A stretch of DNA of 64,000 nt from Caprimulgus europaeus (lineage: Eukaryota > Chordata > Aves > Caprimulgiformes > Caprimulgidae). Shown one piece after another: positions 11,337-24,300 of this stretch. The stretch is from contig OU015524.1 in assembly GCA_907165065.1 (NCBI GenBank), positions 29,512,795-29,576,794 of the forward strand, in the 5' to 3' direction. Under the pieces are notes generated by a model. The model was not told the origin of the DNA and did not search any database. It saw nothing but the letters and a program-made list of their open reading frames with translations. How positions within the stretch are numbered: the stretch's first letter is position 1; every line of letters starts with the position of its first letter. The translations under genes and the position numbers were made by a program.

Positions 11337-12165
11337 CTATAGGAAACACAAAAGAGGGAGGGAAATCACCGTGTGGCCGCGGCTCCGGGGCGCGCACCGC
11401 GGGAGAGCGGGGGCGGCGGGCGGCGGGAGCTGGCTCCCGGGGGCGGCGAGCAGCGAGGGGGGGATGCAGAAACAGTAGGTTTACAAACTCTGCAAACCTC
11501 CAAGGCCTCTTCATTTGGCACAAAGGTCTAAGGTCCGCTGAGCTTGTAAACAGTCTCCCACTAGCCCAGCGGAAAGTGTCACTTTGCCAAAACGTCATTT
11601 TCTGCGTCCAAAGCGTTTGCACAGCATGGGGTGGGAGTGGGGAGGAAGGGAAGGGGGGAGGAAGACATTAAAAAAAAAGACTTTTTAACTTTAAAACTGA
11701 TCCCGGAGCTGAAGAGAAGTTCGGGCGCGGTTTCTCCTGGGAAGGCCGGAGCACGGCGAGTTGCAGGCAGGGTGGCTGTGCGCAGCAGCACAGCCCCGTA
11801 GGCTCGCAGCAGGCGAGAAAGGCTTTCGCTGAAGTAACTGGACAGGTTTTTTTTCCCCTCACCCGGTGCTTAAAGCTCGAAACATAGCCCAATATGGAAG
11901 ATAAGGCAAGCAGAGTTAACTCGCTTATTTCCCCGTCTCTTTCGGGAAATGCTCCGCACGCCCCCTGCTATCCCTCCCTCCGACCCTCCTCGGGCGGCGG
12001 AGGGCACAGTCCGGGTGGCCCCTCGCCCGCCTCCGCGGCGGGGGGAGCCCGCACCGCCGATGCGCCCACCGCCAGACACAGCCGGCTCGGAAAGGCAGGA
12101 CATAATTTCAAAATTCATCAAAGGGTGAATACCGAGAAAGCGCTGCAGACTGGCCAAAACATTGA

Positions 12166-12167
<2 letters not shown>

Positions 12168-12210
<43 letters not shown>
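12168..12210. repeat. (TA)n microsatellite in SIX2 intron
   Basis: About 21 uninterrupted TA units, followed by AAAATATATAAAC and a T-run of about 13. Likely polymorphic. No function suggested. Confidence 0.95.
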
Positions 12211-12216
<6 letters not shown>

Positions 12217-12300
12217 TATAAACTTTTTTTTTTTTTCTCCGAAATGAGAGGGGCAAGATGGGGCGGGGGCAGGCATACCGTCAAGGCTAACGCGGCTTTT

Positions 12301-12352
12301 AGACACAGCCCTCATAGAAATACTTCAGACACAGCCTTTCCTGAAATACTGA
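12301..12352. repeat. 26-bp imperfect tandem duplication in SIX2 intron
   Basis: Two adjacent 26-bp units, 12301-12326 and 12327-12352, both starting AGACACAGCC and sharing GAAATACT, followed by a partial third start AGACACTA. Several substitutions separate the units, so it is not very recent. Confidence 0.75.
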
Positions 12353-13501
12353 AGACACTAAAAGTCTAAAAGTTTTTGGGGAAGCTTTGAAACACACTAT
12401 CTGGCAGAGGGGCCCTATCCTACAGGATTTGGTCGAGAGAAGTGAAGCCATTGCGCTGACGGTTTTTTCTCAATAAGGGCTGCAGGATGTGGCTGGAGAC
12501 ACTTTGTGCCAAAAAAATAAAAATAGACAAGAAAGCTCTGTTTGAACAAGTTTGCTTGAGTGAATGGCAATCCCATGAACAGCCTGTTTTCCAACGCCTG
12601 GAGTGTAATATTAGGTTGAGTGTATTTTTCAATGTCAAAAATCTTATTTGTCTCTGGAGACCTTTAAAATTTGATTCCTGGGTAAAAAAAATTGAACTGA
12701 ATAAGTGTAACCTTCATTTCCTTTGGATATTTGAAGGTGAGTCCCCACTATCAGCAATAAAAAGGATCTCTAACATCTCGTAAAACCAACACTTGAGGGG
12801 ATTTGAAGGAAAATTAAAGCACTATCACCGTTTCGGGAAATGTATGGAGCAAATCTGTGCGGGGCCCGAACCTGCCGGGCTTCACAGCTGCGCGGCCGCG
12901 GCGCTTGTCATTTCCAAAACAAGTTAGGCAGAAATGAAAATAAAAAGGAGGCACGGAGCTACGAGAGATTTCTAATCCGTTAATTAACCACACAGTCCCT
13001 ACGATCAGATCCATATGGACCGGGCAATTCAGCGAGCTAGTGAGGAGCCACTGTGCAGAGGACGCTTTTTGCTTTTCTAAACCATCTTCCTAAGGCACAG
13101 GGACCGCTGACGGAAAAGTAATCCCGAATACCCAAGGAGGTAGGCATTAACCTGTGCCCGGCAATCAATGGTCCCTTCACTCCAATTAACGAGAAAAACA
13201 CAGTTTCGGAATCACGCTCGGTCTAAGAATATACATCTATTAACTCGCACTCATGAGCACCCTGCTGGGTGGTGAACACGAACCGCAATTTAAGGAGCGA
13301 GGTAAGAGGTTGCTCCGGGCAGTCCCTGTCCAGCTCTCCCGCCTCACGCCAGGCGCCGACGTTAGAGGCAGTTTTCGTAAACCACCATTTACAGCTTTCA
13401 GACCCCTCGTTCCCGGTTGCCCCTCCGGTTTTCCCTCTACGCACTGGGTAACCCTCAAGGACACGCTCCGAGCTGTGCGGGGCGCGGAGCCCTCGCCCTC
13501 A

Positions 13502-15088
<1,587 letters not shown>

Positions 15089-15115
15089 TTAGTCAAATTA
15101 TTTGCCATGGTGACG

Positions 15116-15251
15116 CTGTCAATCAGGGGTAACCCGATCTGTTTTGAGGTGGCTCCCCGGCTGGGTTGACAGATTGCTCAGATCCACTCAGAGGCGGCCC
15201 TGCGAACTGAGATATTAGCTAGCGAGGGAGAAATTTCCGTCGTGATTGACG
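15116..15251. promoter_or_regulatory. MEIS/PBX-type site cluster in the SIX2 proximal promoter
   Basis: Three related sites within 136 bp: CTGTCAATCA at 15116-15125 (TGATTGACAG on the minus strand, a full PBX-MEIS composite site), TGACAG at 15167-15172 (MEIS half site) and TGATTGACG at 15243-15251. HOX proteins with PBX/MEIS partners regulate Six2 in mouse, where Hoxa2 represses it and Hox11-Eya1-Pax2 activates it, so a HOX-TALE input here is plausible. Binding is inferred from motifs. Confidence 0.45.
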
Positions 15252-15352
15252 CTGCAGGCGCCCATCAGGGGAGAGGGGGAGCGCCGGAGCGCGGAGCCCG
15301 GGCCCCTGCCTCTCGCCGCAGGGCGCTGCGGCGCGGCGGGACGGAGCCGCCG

Positions 15353-15466
15353 CCCCGTCCGGGCCTCGCCTCCCCGTCTGGATCCCGCTGCCCCATCACG
15401 GCCCCGCAGCCCCGTGCGGGCCTCGCAGCCCCATCCTGGCCCCGCTGCTCCGTCCCGCGGGCTCTG
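15353..15466. repeat. 19-bp GC-rich minisatellite, six units
   Basis: Six consecutive 19-bp units starting at 15353, 15372, 15391, 15410, 15429 and 15448, all of the form CCCC(G/A)TC..GG(C/A)..CGC.G. Units 3 and 5 (CCCCATC..GGCCCCGC) are most alike, as are units 1 and 4 (CCCCGT..GGGCCTCGC). It lies about 0.9 kb upstream of the SIX2 ATG. A 19-bp period is not a multiple of three, so a coding origin is unlikely. Confidence 0.8.
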
Positions 15467-17959
15467 CCGGCACCAGCGACTGCGGTGGAGAGAAAAAGTC
15501 GTCTCCGGCCCTTGCAGAAAGTTTCTTTCTAAATGCGTTAGCGTAACCCCCCTCCCCAGCACCCGGTAACAACTGTCGGAGAGTTTTATAGGGAAGGGGC
15601 CTCTCATGTACAATAGAGACCCTGTTGGTGACCCGGGATCCCATTACACGCCGGTCATACCTGCCCGGGAGCTAGGAGGAGACACGGTGATGCAGGACGG
15701 AGGAAGGATTGCCTCTCCATTAGCCGCTGGCCGTGCCCGACCACGCTCCGGTGCGCAGGGCGCCGGCTTTTGTGATCACTGGACTCTGGGCATTTATTTC
15801 TACTTGATTTCCAGGAGCGTGTCGGGGTTTTTCATCCCGGAGGGGACACGTGTAAAAGTCAGAGACACTTTGCACGATTAAGGGGATACTTATCACCCAC
15901 GCATCCCCGTTACACACTTTAGTTTTTAGTTTACTGACTGTGCGGGACAGCAACTCATATCCTTTCCTGTCCCTTTCGATCTACACAAACTGAAAGGCGA
16001 GGGAGAGGGATTGTGCAAGCGAGAAGTCGGGGGAAGATGAGCGGGCGAGATGAGCTAGCGAAGGACGGTGCGGTGCCTCCCCGGGAGCGGCGCGCAGGCT
16101 GAGCGGGCGGACGGGACCGCCGGAGCGGCCACGGGCGCAGGGGCTCGCCCACGTGAAGGCACTCGGGAGGATTCTCCCGGCTCCAAACTCAGGGCAGTTT
16201 CCATGGCCTTTAATGTTCCCCTTCTTCGGATAAATAATAATGAATCCCACAAGCTCTTTCTACCCCATTTGCAGCCCTGTCTGGAGAGGTCTCCGCAATT
16301 ATGGGCTTCTGCCACGGTACCTTTTTAGCCGCCCCGGCACGTCAGGGATTTAGCGCAGCCACAAGAGCCCAGGCTGCGGCTCCGCGCCTCGCAGTCTGAC
16401 TCTCCGCGGCCGGTGGACGGAGCCTCCGTGCCGGCCCGGACGGGCGCAGCGTCCGTCCCCAGGGGAAGGCGAGGTCGGGGCGGCGGCGCGCAGCCCGGCA
16501 GCTCCTGGCGGCTGCTGCTCCCGGCGAGGAGCCGCGCCAGGGCTGCGGCCAGGGGAAACGCGGCGGGGGAGGGAGGCAGGAGAAGGAGGAGGAGGAGGGT
16601 GGGGGCAGCGGATCATCCCGCGCACCGCTCCCAGCATGTCCGGACGCCAGTGCGTGTCGGCCGCGTCTGTCTGTACTTTCTCGAGTGCACTCCATTGTGG
16701 AAGCTGCACGTCCTCCTACCTGTCGGGGCTTTTCCTCAGTGCTACCATAAAGAAGCAGTGGAAAGCGAGTGGTTCCCGCCCTGGATCCCCCGGGACGCAA
16801 AATAGAGGCTTCCTTTGCAGGGCAAGAGAGAGACAGATCAAATTCGTTTAAAACAAATTCGGGGATGTTGGTGACGGGTCGGTCCGTAAAGCCGCCTTGT
16901 ACGATTCTCCCTCCCTCCCTTTACAAAATGAACACTCGTCCGCTTAGTTCCTTGGTGCCGGCCGACTTCTGCAGGATTCAAACTGTGCTTGTTTGTAAAC
17001 GAAAGCATCCCCATCCCAGCGCTTCCTAGCCAACCTAACCAGCAGAATAGTTCTCAGCCGCAGCTGTAGCGGACGATCACGGGACGGGGGAACCGAACCA
17101 CTGTAAATGTTAGTCTGAGCAGAAACAGGGAAGGAAGCACAAATCCCTTCTCCCACCCCCGACATCTGCGCACACACTGTGTGCCTTTCGCAAAGGAAAC
17201 CGTGGCAAAAGAGAAAAGCACCAGCGAGCTGTGAGCTGTCCCCCTGCCTCTCCGGTACCGTGCTCGGTCACCTCACGTTTATTAGGGATATACCTGACTC
17301 CGCTTCCTCTTGTTCCATCTCATAACCACAACGGCTTAATCTGAACGGGAGCAGCTGTTCGCCCTAGCCAGAAAAGAGATGTCAAAACCTGTTGCATGGA
17401 CTTAGATCTGAGAAAGTGTCTTCTTATTTCTCTAAAATGTGAGTACAGAACCTACACGCCAGCCCTTCCGTAGGCGCTTTCACTTTAGACTGCCTTAGCC
17501 AGGCTGCAGCTTGCATGTAACGCTCGTTCACTTCCCAGAGCGCTGGGCAGAGGCAGGGCTGGTCCCCGCAGATGCTGGCTGCAAAGCCACGGCACGGGGC
17601 GAGTCAAGTTGCAGTGGCTTGAGAGGGAATCAGGCGATCGGGCGAGGAGTTTTTTCTTTTGTTTTGTTTCGGCATTTGCAAAAGAGCTCGTTCACTGCAA
17701 TTACATTTCAGAGCAGGAGGCTCGAATCGCCTGCTAACGTTTGCCCCCGGCCGCCAGGAACATTTTGCCTGGCGGCTGCCGGGTCTCTCCGTTCAGCCAC
17801 GGTGAGAGGTTTTATCTGAGCTGACCGAGACCTGTGCCCCTCTGCCGCTTTCATCCCAGCCCCGGAGTGACTTTGCCGAGGGCCCACTCGGGACGCTCAC
17901 TACGCTTCCGCGCAGTCATTGCCGCGCACCAAGCAGCGTGCGAGACCGTCAGTGAAAAC

Positions 17960-17970
17960 ACAATCATTGT
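17960..17970. promoter_or_regulatory. Palindromic SOX-type site
   Basis: ACAATCATTGT, two SOX half sites ACAAT facing each other around one base, within repeat-free sequence of about 100 bp. Motif match only. Confidence 0.3.
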
Positions 17971-19005
17971 GAAACAGCAGTGAAACAAAAAGTCGGTTTT
18001 ATCCATAATGATCCTGTTATTAACTGAGGCGAAGACTATTTGAGGGAAGGGAGGGAGGTCGCGTCGCTTCCGAGGAACCTTTTATTGCACGTAACTGATT
18101 CGTGTCCACAAGTGAGTGCCAAGGCAGCGCTGCAGTTATCTACAAATCTTCCTCTCAGCTGTGCCTCCTCCGTCTCCTGGCAGACAGCAGCCTGTGTGGG
18201 AGGCTTCAGGCCCGCACCGTTCCCATTCAAGACAGGAACCGATTCACGCAAACTCCTGTCCTGCATCTTTCCGCAAGCCCCTACGACCCCTGCCTCTGCC
18301 GACCCCCTTCTCCGTTTCACAGAGGCGCAAATGCCCCTCGCAGGGCTCGGGACAAGCCCTCCGATGGAGAGGGGGGAGGCGGAGGGATCGCTTGCCACAG
18401 CCCGCCACCCGCTCGCCCAAGGCCGAGGACACGGGCGCTTTTGCTAGACGACCTCGGCTCTCCGCGGGGCAAGGGCGGGGCGGGAGGGAGGTGGGGTGGC
18501 TCTGCGAGGGTCGCTTTTATCGGAAGGAGTAGCGAGCAAATGATAAGCCCCGCAATCTTCACATGCCAGAAAGTAACACATCTTCCCTGCAGATGTCCAT
18601 TACCCTGTCAAGGACTGTAGGGACAGCAAGCAAATGACAAACAACTCAAAATTTTCGTTTCTTCCTTTCCTTTTAAAATTTTATTATCTTTCCTTTTGCC
18701 GGGGAAAAGCAATATGCTTTCCCCTTAAAACTGGAGGGTTTAACGTGGGCGAAAGTCTGCCGCAATTAACCTGCTATCCCCGCTAACTTTTTTTTTTAAT
18801 GCATCATAGCGACCTTCGCCAGGAGCCCGGGCCTAGCTGCCCCCCACCGTCCAACCTGGGGGATTGGGGGGTGTCAGGGGGTTTCCTGTGGCACCCCGGG
18901 CGCACAATTTTATCCCTGGCGGAATCCGGCCCCTTCAGGCGGTCAAAGCTCGCCCGGCTTTCACGGAGACAGTTTGCAACCAGGAACAGCAAGGTTGTTT
19001 CTGTT

Positions 19006-19019
19006 CCCCCCCCCCCCCC
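19006..19019. repeat. C14 homopolymer
   Basis: Fourteen consecutive C within the SIX2 upstream region. Confidence 0.9.
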
Positions 19020-20304
19020 TTTCCCGTTATTTATTTACACTTATATTTATTTTTGCATTTTGTTTAAAAGCCGGGTCTATCCCATCACAGATGGCACTAA
19101 GATCCTGCTCCTACTGAAAAAGAAAACACGAAGGAGGATCTCTACGCGTAACTAAATTAAGGCAAACAACAATAGCTTGTTGTTCCGTGATTTGGGGAAA
19201 AAGAAATAATTCAAAGCTTTTGCTGCGCGCAATGCGCTGTTCCTTAAGGGGACCGGCCAAGGATTTAAGATATGTAGCGGGTAACTCGATTATGCTAACA
19301 AACTCCGCTTGAAAGAAAACGTTGTTGGGCTTGGAGGAGGGGGAGCGGGGTGCCGTGGGCCGGGGGGGGTCGAGTCGGGGCGCCGGCGGGAGCGGAGCCT
19401 CTGCCCCGAGGAGCAGCCCCGCTCCCCGCGCCCGCAGCTCCGCCGGTCCCCTCGAGCCAGGAGCCGTTTCCCGTCCGGCTGGACCCGAGATGCTCGAATA
19501 ACATTTTCGAAAGAGATGTATTAATTAGGAGATTGGGGCCTGATGCGACGTGACTGAGCTGGCCTCCGTCAACCTTTCTGCCTCCCCCCGGCCGCTCCCC
19601 GGTGAAATGGGACTCCGGGAGCTACACTGTGTTCCCAGCCAAAGACGCTGTCACCTCCCGCGCTCCCCACGAAACCCGATAGCCCCCCAACAGACTAACG
19701 CGGTCGGCCCTGATTACCTTTATATCATCCCTCCTCAATCTCGGGCGCGGGGTTCAGAGTTTTCACTCCCTTCTCCTATCAGCGCCCTCCCGGCCGTTAT
19801 CCCCAGCATCTATATTAACTTGGGGTGTTCCCCCTCCCCAGCCCACAGGCAGGCTCAGATCCCGCGGTGGGGACAACCGGCTGGGGGGGTGGCCCGAGAC
19901 GGGGCGAGGGGGGCCCGGGCCAGTGCCGGCTGCGGGGACCCCCTCAGATGCTCCGCGGCACAAGGGGACTCTCTCAGCAGACAGCGTCCAGCTTACAGAC
20001 AAGACAACAACAACAACAAAAAGCACATATGGTTAAAATAAGGAGAGAGCGAGCTTTCTGCCTTAGGGGATTGGCAATAACCAGACAGAAATGCAGGGCA
20101 TGGAATCTAAACTTCTGGTGGGTTTCTGCGCGATTGACAGCTTAAATCACACTACAAGCATCAATTTGACAATATTTGTAAACTTCTTGTTTCCAGGGAT
20201 CTTCTTGATCAGAGATAGATCAGGTTGGTATGAGCTTGAGCCACGAAGGTCTTTTAAAAAAATTTTCCTCCTCCTTTCCCTTCTTCCGAGTTGATGAATA
20301 GCGA

Positions 20305-20313
20305 TCAGGTTTC
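20305..20313 (+). promoter_or_regulatory. SIX/MEF3-type site upstream of SIX2
   Basis: TCAGGTTTC, an exact match to the MEF3 sequence bound by SIX1/SIX2-class proteins, 5.9 kb upstream of the SIX2 ATG. A second exact match lies at 39179-39187. Autoregulation is possible but not shown. Confidence 0.35.
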
Positions 20314-20950
20314 TTTTAATGGCTGCCCCCTATTCTTACAGCCTCCCACAACTAACCCAAGAGCCTGTTTCCTCGACCTCAGTTAATTCCGCTGATTATT
20401 CCAAGATGATGAGGAAAGCACGAAGATTGTTCACTGTTCCTACCGATCCAAGGCATTTTTGTTACCATCTCCATCCCTGCTCACGGGGATTTCATCGGGG
20501 AGTATTTTTAGGAACAGGCCTCCTTCCCTTCCCTCCCTCCCGCCCTCCCCAGGCAGCTGACAGCTTCGGGGTCTCGGCTGTCCTCTTGCCGCTCCGTGGG
20601 TGCGCGGTCCCCGCCTCAGGGGTGGGGGCCAGGCACAGGCACCCTGCGCAGCGGCCCGGGGGGTCTCGGGGCGGGAGCACCACTGGCCTTTCGGCGGCCG
20701 CTCAGGTGGCGGCGGCGGCGATGAGCCCTGAGCGCCCCGCGGCGCTGGGACCCCCCCGCTCCGGGGGGCGCAGTGCCTAAGGGGAGGCGGGGGGGGCAAA
20801 CCTGCAGCGCCAGCGGGAATTTCGGGTCCCCTTTAGGAAGGAGAGCGGCTCCCCCGGCAGCGGGCGGGGCCGAGGCCGGCCCCACGGGGCCCGAGGGGAG
20901 ATCCACTCCCAGAAAACTCACTAGAGGGCTCTAATACTCAGCTCCGATGG

Positions 20951-21336
20951 CTGCTGAGAGAAAATAAGGGTTCGTCCTTAATGTCCTTTAGTCTTGGGGA
21001 TAGACTCAGCCTGACAAAAAGTCCCCCCCACCTTCCCCTGTAGTGTCAAAGGTGGTTCACGTCGGTCGTCACCATGACAAGAAATCCTTTGTGTTCTTAA
21101 TAATATCAACCTCCTGCCCTGCCCTACTGCAAGTCAGCAGAGCTGATGTCCGCTTCTTGGTTAGTAATGGTACAAGAGAGTTGGAGGGGGTACCACTCTC
21201 TTCTGTATAAGTCCCACGGCAAGAGAAGGAAGTGCAGTCCTTGAAACAACCAAAGCTTCCATTTTACGGCCGACCCCAGAGGCAGGTATCCTTGTCAAGA
21301 ACCAGGGAGCAAGGAATATTTATGGGTATTTACACC
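20951..21336. other. Compositional transition zone
   Basis: Between the last CpG-rich block and the AT-rich desert. CpG becomes rare from here on. No gene. Confidence 0.6.
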
Positions 21337-21338
21337 TT

Positions 21339-21377
21339 CCCCCCCCCCCCCCCCCCCCCCCCCCTTTTTTTTTTTTT
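21339..21377. repeat. C26-T13 homopolymer tract
   Basis: A run of 26 C followed directly by 13 T, then a T-rich CT stretch to about 21393. On the minus strand this is a long G-run able to form quadruplex-like structures. Run length is often unreliable in assemblies at such a place. Confidence 0.9.
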
Positions 21378-24300
21378 CTCTTTTTCTCTTCAATATAGAG
21401 AAGTTGCATAAGTTCTTCCACGGTCTATAGAGTGTACTATGTCCATAAACACATCCATCATTTAGTTATGCAAGACTGAGGCAAGTTGAAATGTAATGTA
21501 GTGTTAGCAAGTAATACACACAGGGATATTGGTGTCAAACAACACTGACTGAATTAACTAGAATTTGTTCTAATTTGGTATTTTTTTACCTTTTAAACAA
21601 TTTCTATAATTTACTGTGGGGAATAAATAAAAAACAAACAAGACAGTATCAATTAAGACCAAAACAATTATTAGTTGTAAGGGAAACTTCATAAAATTTC
21701 AGAATGCATCCAGATTGTTCTAACTCCCAATAGATTACATAATAAATAAGTGAATTGTCTTATTTGCAGAAATAAGGAAGTGCAATTCAGTTTACTTCTC
21801 ATGTCTTGCAAGTCTCAGAAGCTTTGCACACAGATCAAAACTACAGGAAAAGCTTTGTGGAAAGCTAGATAATTTAGATTATTTCACATCAGTTTAGAGC
21901 TGATCAACTTTCCAGTGGAAAATTTGCTACTTCTGAACTTGTGACAATGTTCTGTATTTTCCTCTGTGGATTGTTTCAGCCTCCTTTTTCCTCAGTTAAT
22001 TCTGTCTCTGTCCTTTGATGTCTTCTGTCCTTTATTTCATGGGTTCTTGAATCAGCTCAAATACACTGTGGACCTTTTACTTCCCAGGAAAAAAACACCA
22101 TGTAATTTAAACAGACCTGGTATCCCATTTCATACCCCCCACCCCCCGCCCCGCCTTTAAAAAAAAAATTCTGATTGGTTTTATCCTCCTTATAAACAAG
22201 GATTTTATGACTAGACTGAGATTGACTTTGTTGCTTATTTAGAATGCAGGAAAGGCCAGTGCAGTGAACATTGAATTGGTTTCAGTTAGTTAAGCCACTT
22301 CAGCAGGCAAGACTAAAGCTCAGTTCCTTACTCTGTTTCTTACTGGTTAAGAAACAATCTGCTACCTGGGTACCGTACCCACATCCTATTTCCTCCAGCA
22401 GCCTCATCACATGTGCATGGTAGGGTGCATGAGGGCACACTGTCTCCACTGGAAGGAGATGCCAGTGGCAGTAAACACCACCACTGCATAGAGCAAAGGA
22501 GGGAGCATGACCTCAAGCACCATGTTTGGCTCCTAGCATGCTCTATGCACAGTTTTGGCTATGATCTCTAAAGACAGTGCATGAGGTACCACGCACACCA
22601 GGAATCACTTCCAAGGTGCAGGTGCACTAGATGGCACCTGGTTTGGTTCTCTCCATCATGCCCTATTCCGGTCCTCCAAAACTCTCCCAGAAGTTTTTGC
22701 AGTCCCAGGAACTCTCCCATGCCCTCTGTCCACACCCTTTTTTGGCATCACGCTATGAAAATAATAGTTGAACAATTTACAACGCATACCTTATATAATC
22801 TCTGATAATCAGAAATAAAACTCCACAGGAAATAATTATTTTTGTTAACCATGAAGGCACCACTTGAGTTCCAAAGACCTAGGGACTCTTAGCAAGAGGG
22901 ACACAGTTCAAACATCCTTGTAAGACTTGACTTAACTTCCCACCTTCTTGAGACTCACTACTTCTTCCTTCTTCTAGAAGAGTTGAATCAGTGTTTAAGT
23001 ATTTTTTAGTTGCTTCATTCTCCCCATAAACTGCAGAGGAAGTGCAGATACTAGATATAGGGCTGAAGATTTCACTGAGTGGCAGTGAGCTTCAAAGCAT
23101 GGGATTCTTGTGTAAGTACCTCTCAGTTTTTGTATATCTGCTACCTGTTACAGACAGAAAACAAGCAGGAAATTACTCATTAAAGTGCACATATATGTAT
23201 CTATACACACACATGCATGCATAGATTCACATGTGTTTATATATGTCTAACTGTTTTAATTAACATTTGCTTAATTTTACTTCAGGGATAAACAGACTGT
23301 CAATTCTTTAAATCTAAACAATTTCTTAAACAGTAGGATAACCACATTGGAGAAATATAACCTGATAAGCATTTCCTTAACTATCAGGTCTTCTTTACTT
23401 CAGCCACATGAGAGGTGGTGGGAGAAAGGGATAGAGCATGAGATAAACTGGACAAAGCCCAGGAAGAATTTTACAGAACAAAAGGATTTTTTCCCTTCTT
23501 TTTTTTCTGATCAGCGTTCTGAAACAAATACATTTATGGGTGAGGGCGATATGTTCATGGTTATTTTCAAGTGGAAGGAGGTTGGCAACAGCATTTGGCA
23601 TGCACTGAAGAAGTCTGGGAACTGGGCCTTACAGTCATCATAAAGAAGTGAGCTTCAGCTTCCAAGAAGAGAAGAAAGTAAAGAGGCATAATTGGGTGAG
23701 TTACATGAGTTATGATGTGGAAGCTACAGTGTAATGAGCATGTTTAATGCACATAAGGGAAGGAATAGTACTCCGTGCCAAACTGGATGCCAGACTTGTG
23801 TCTGGCAGAGGTGAGTGAGTGGTATGAATTCAGCAAGGAAAGGGCTGTGCCTGAAGGTGGTTCTTTTAATCCATCAAACTGTTCTTTGAGACATTTGAAT
23901 ATAGAGGACAGAGATAGGGCCATTAGTTTAAAGGATCAGGGCAAAAAGAATGAACAAAGACTGCAAAACACAAGAATCAAACATGATTCCAGCCACATCC
24001 CAGAGGAGGCTGTAGATATCAAAGGTGATCCTGGGATTGCTGAAGGCCAGCTCAGATTGACTGCAGTGATCTCTGGTTTTAAATATGAAGAAGTCTTCAG
24101 CTAGGTGAGAGACTCCTGGAGGGATAGGAAGAGGGTGAATTTGTAAGACACTTCTTTTCTCCATAGCTACACAATGTATAAGGAGGCTACATCATGGGTG
24201 AAGGTTTCAGCTAGGGAGAGTTCAAGGAGAAAGAGAGTGCCTGTGGTCACCTCAAAATCCTCTGTGGCCTGGGGCCACAGGCAGGGAGTAAGGAGCCAGG

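Noticed and set aside
15353-15466. Regular repeats as a CRISPR array
   Set aside because: The units are contiguous 19-bp repeats without spacers, in vertebrate DNA; this is a minisatellite.
17711-17735. tRNA B-box-like GGCTCGAATCG
   Set aside because: No A box at the proper distance and no cloverleaf can be folded around it.
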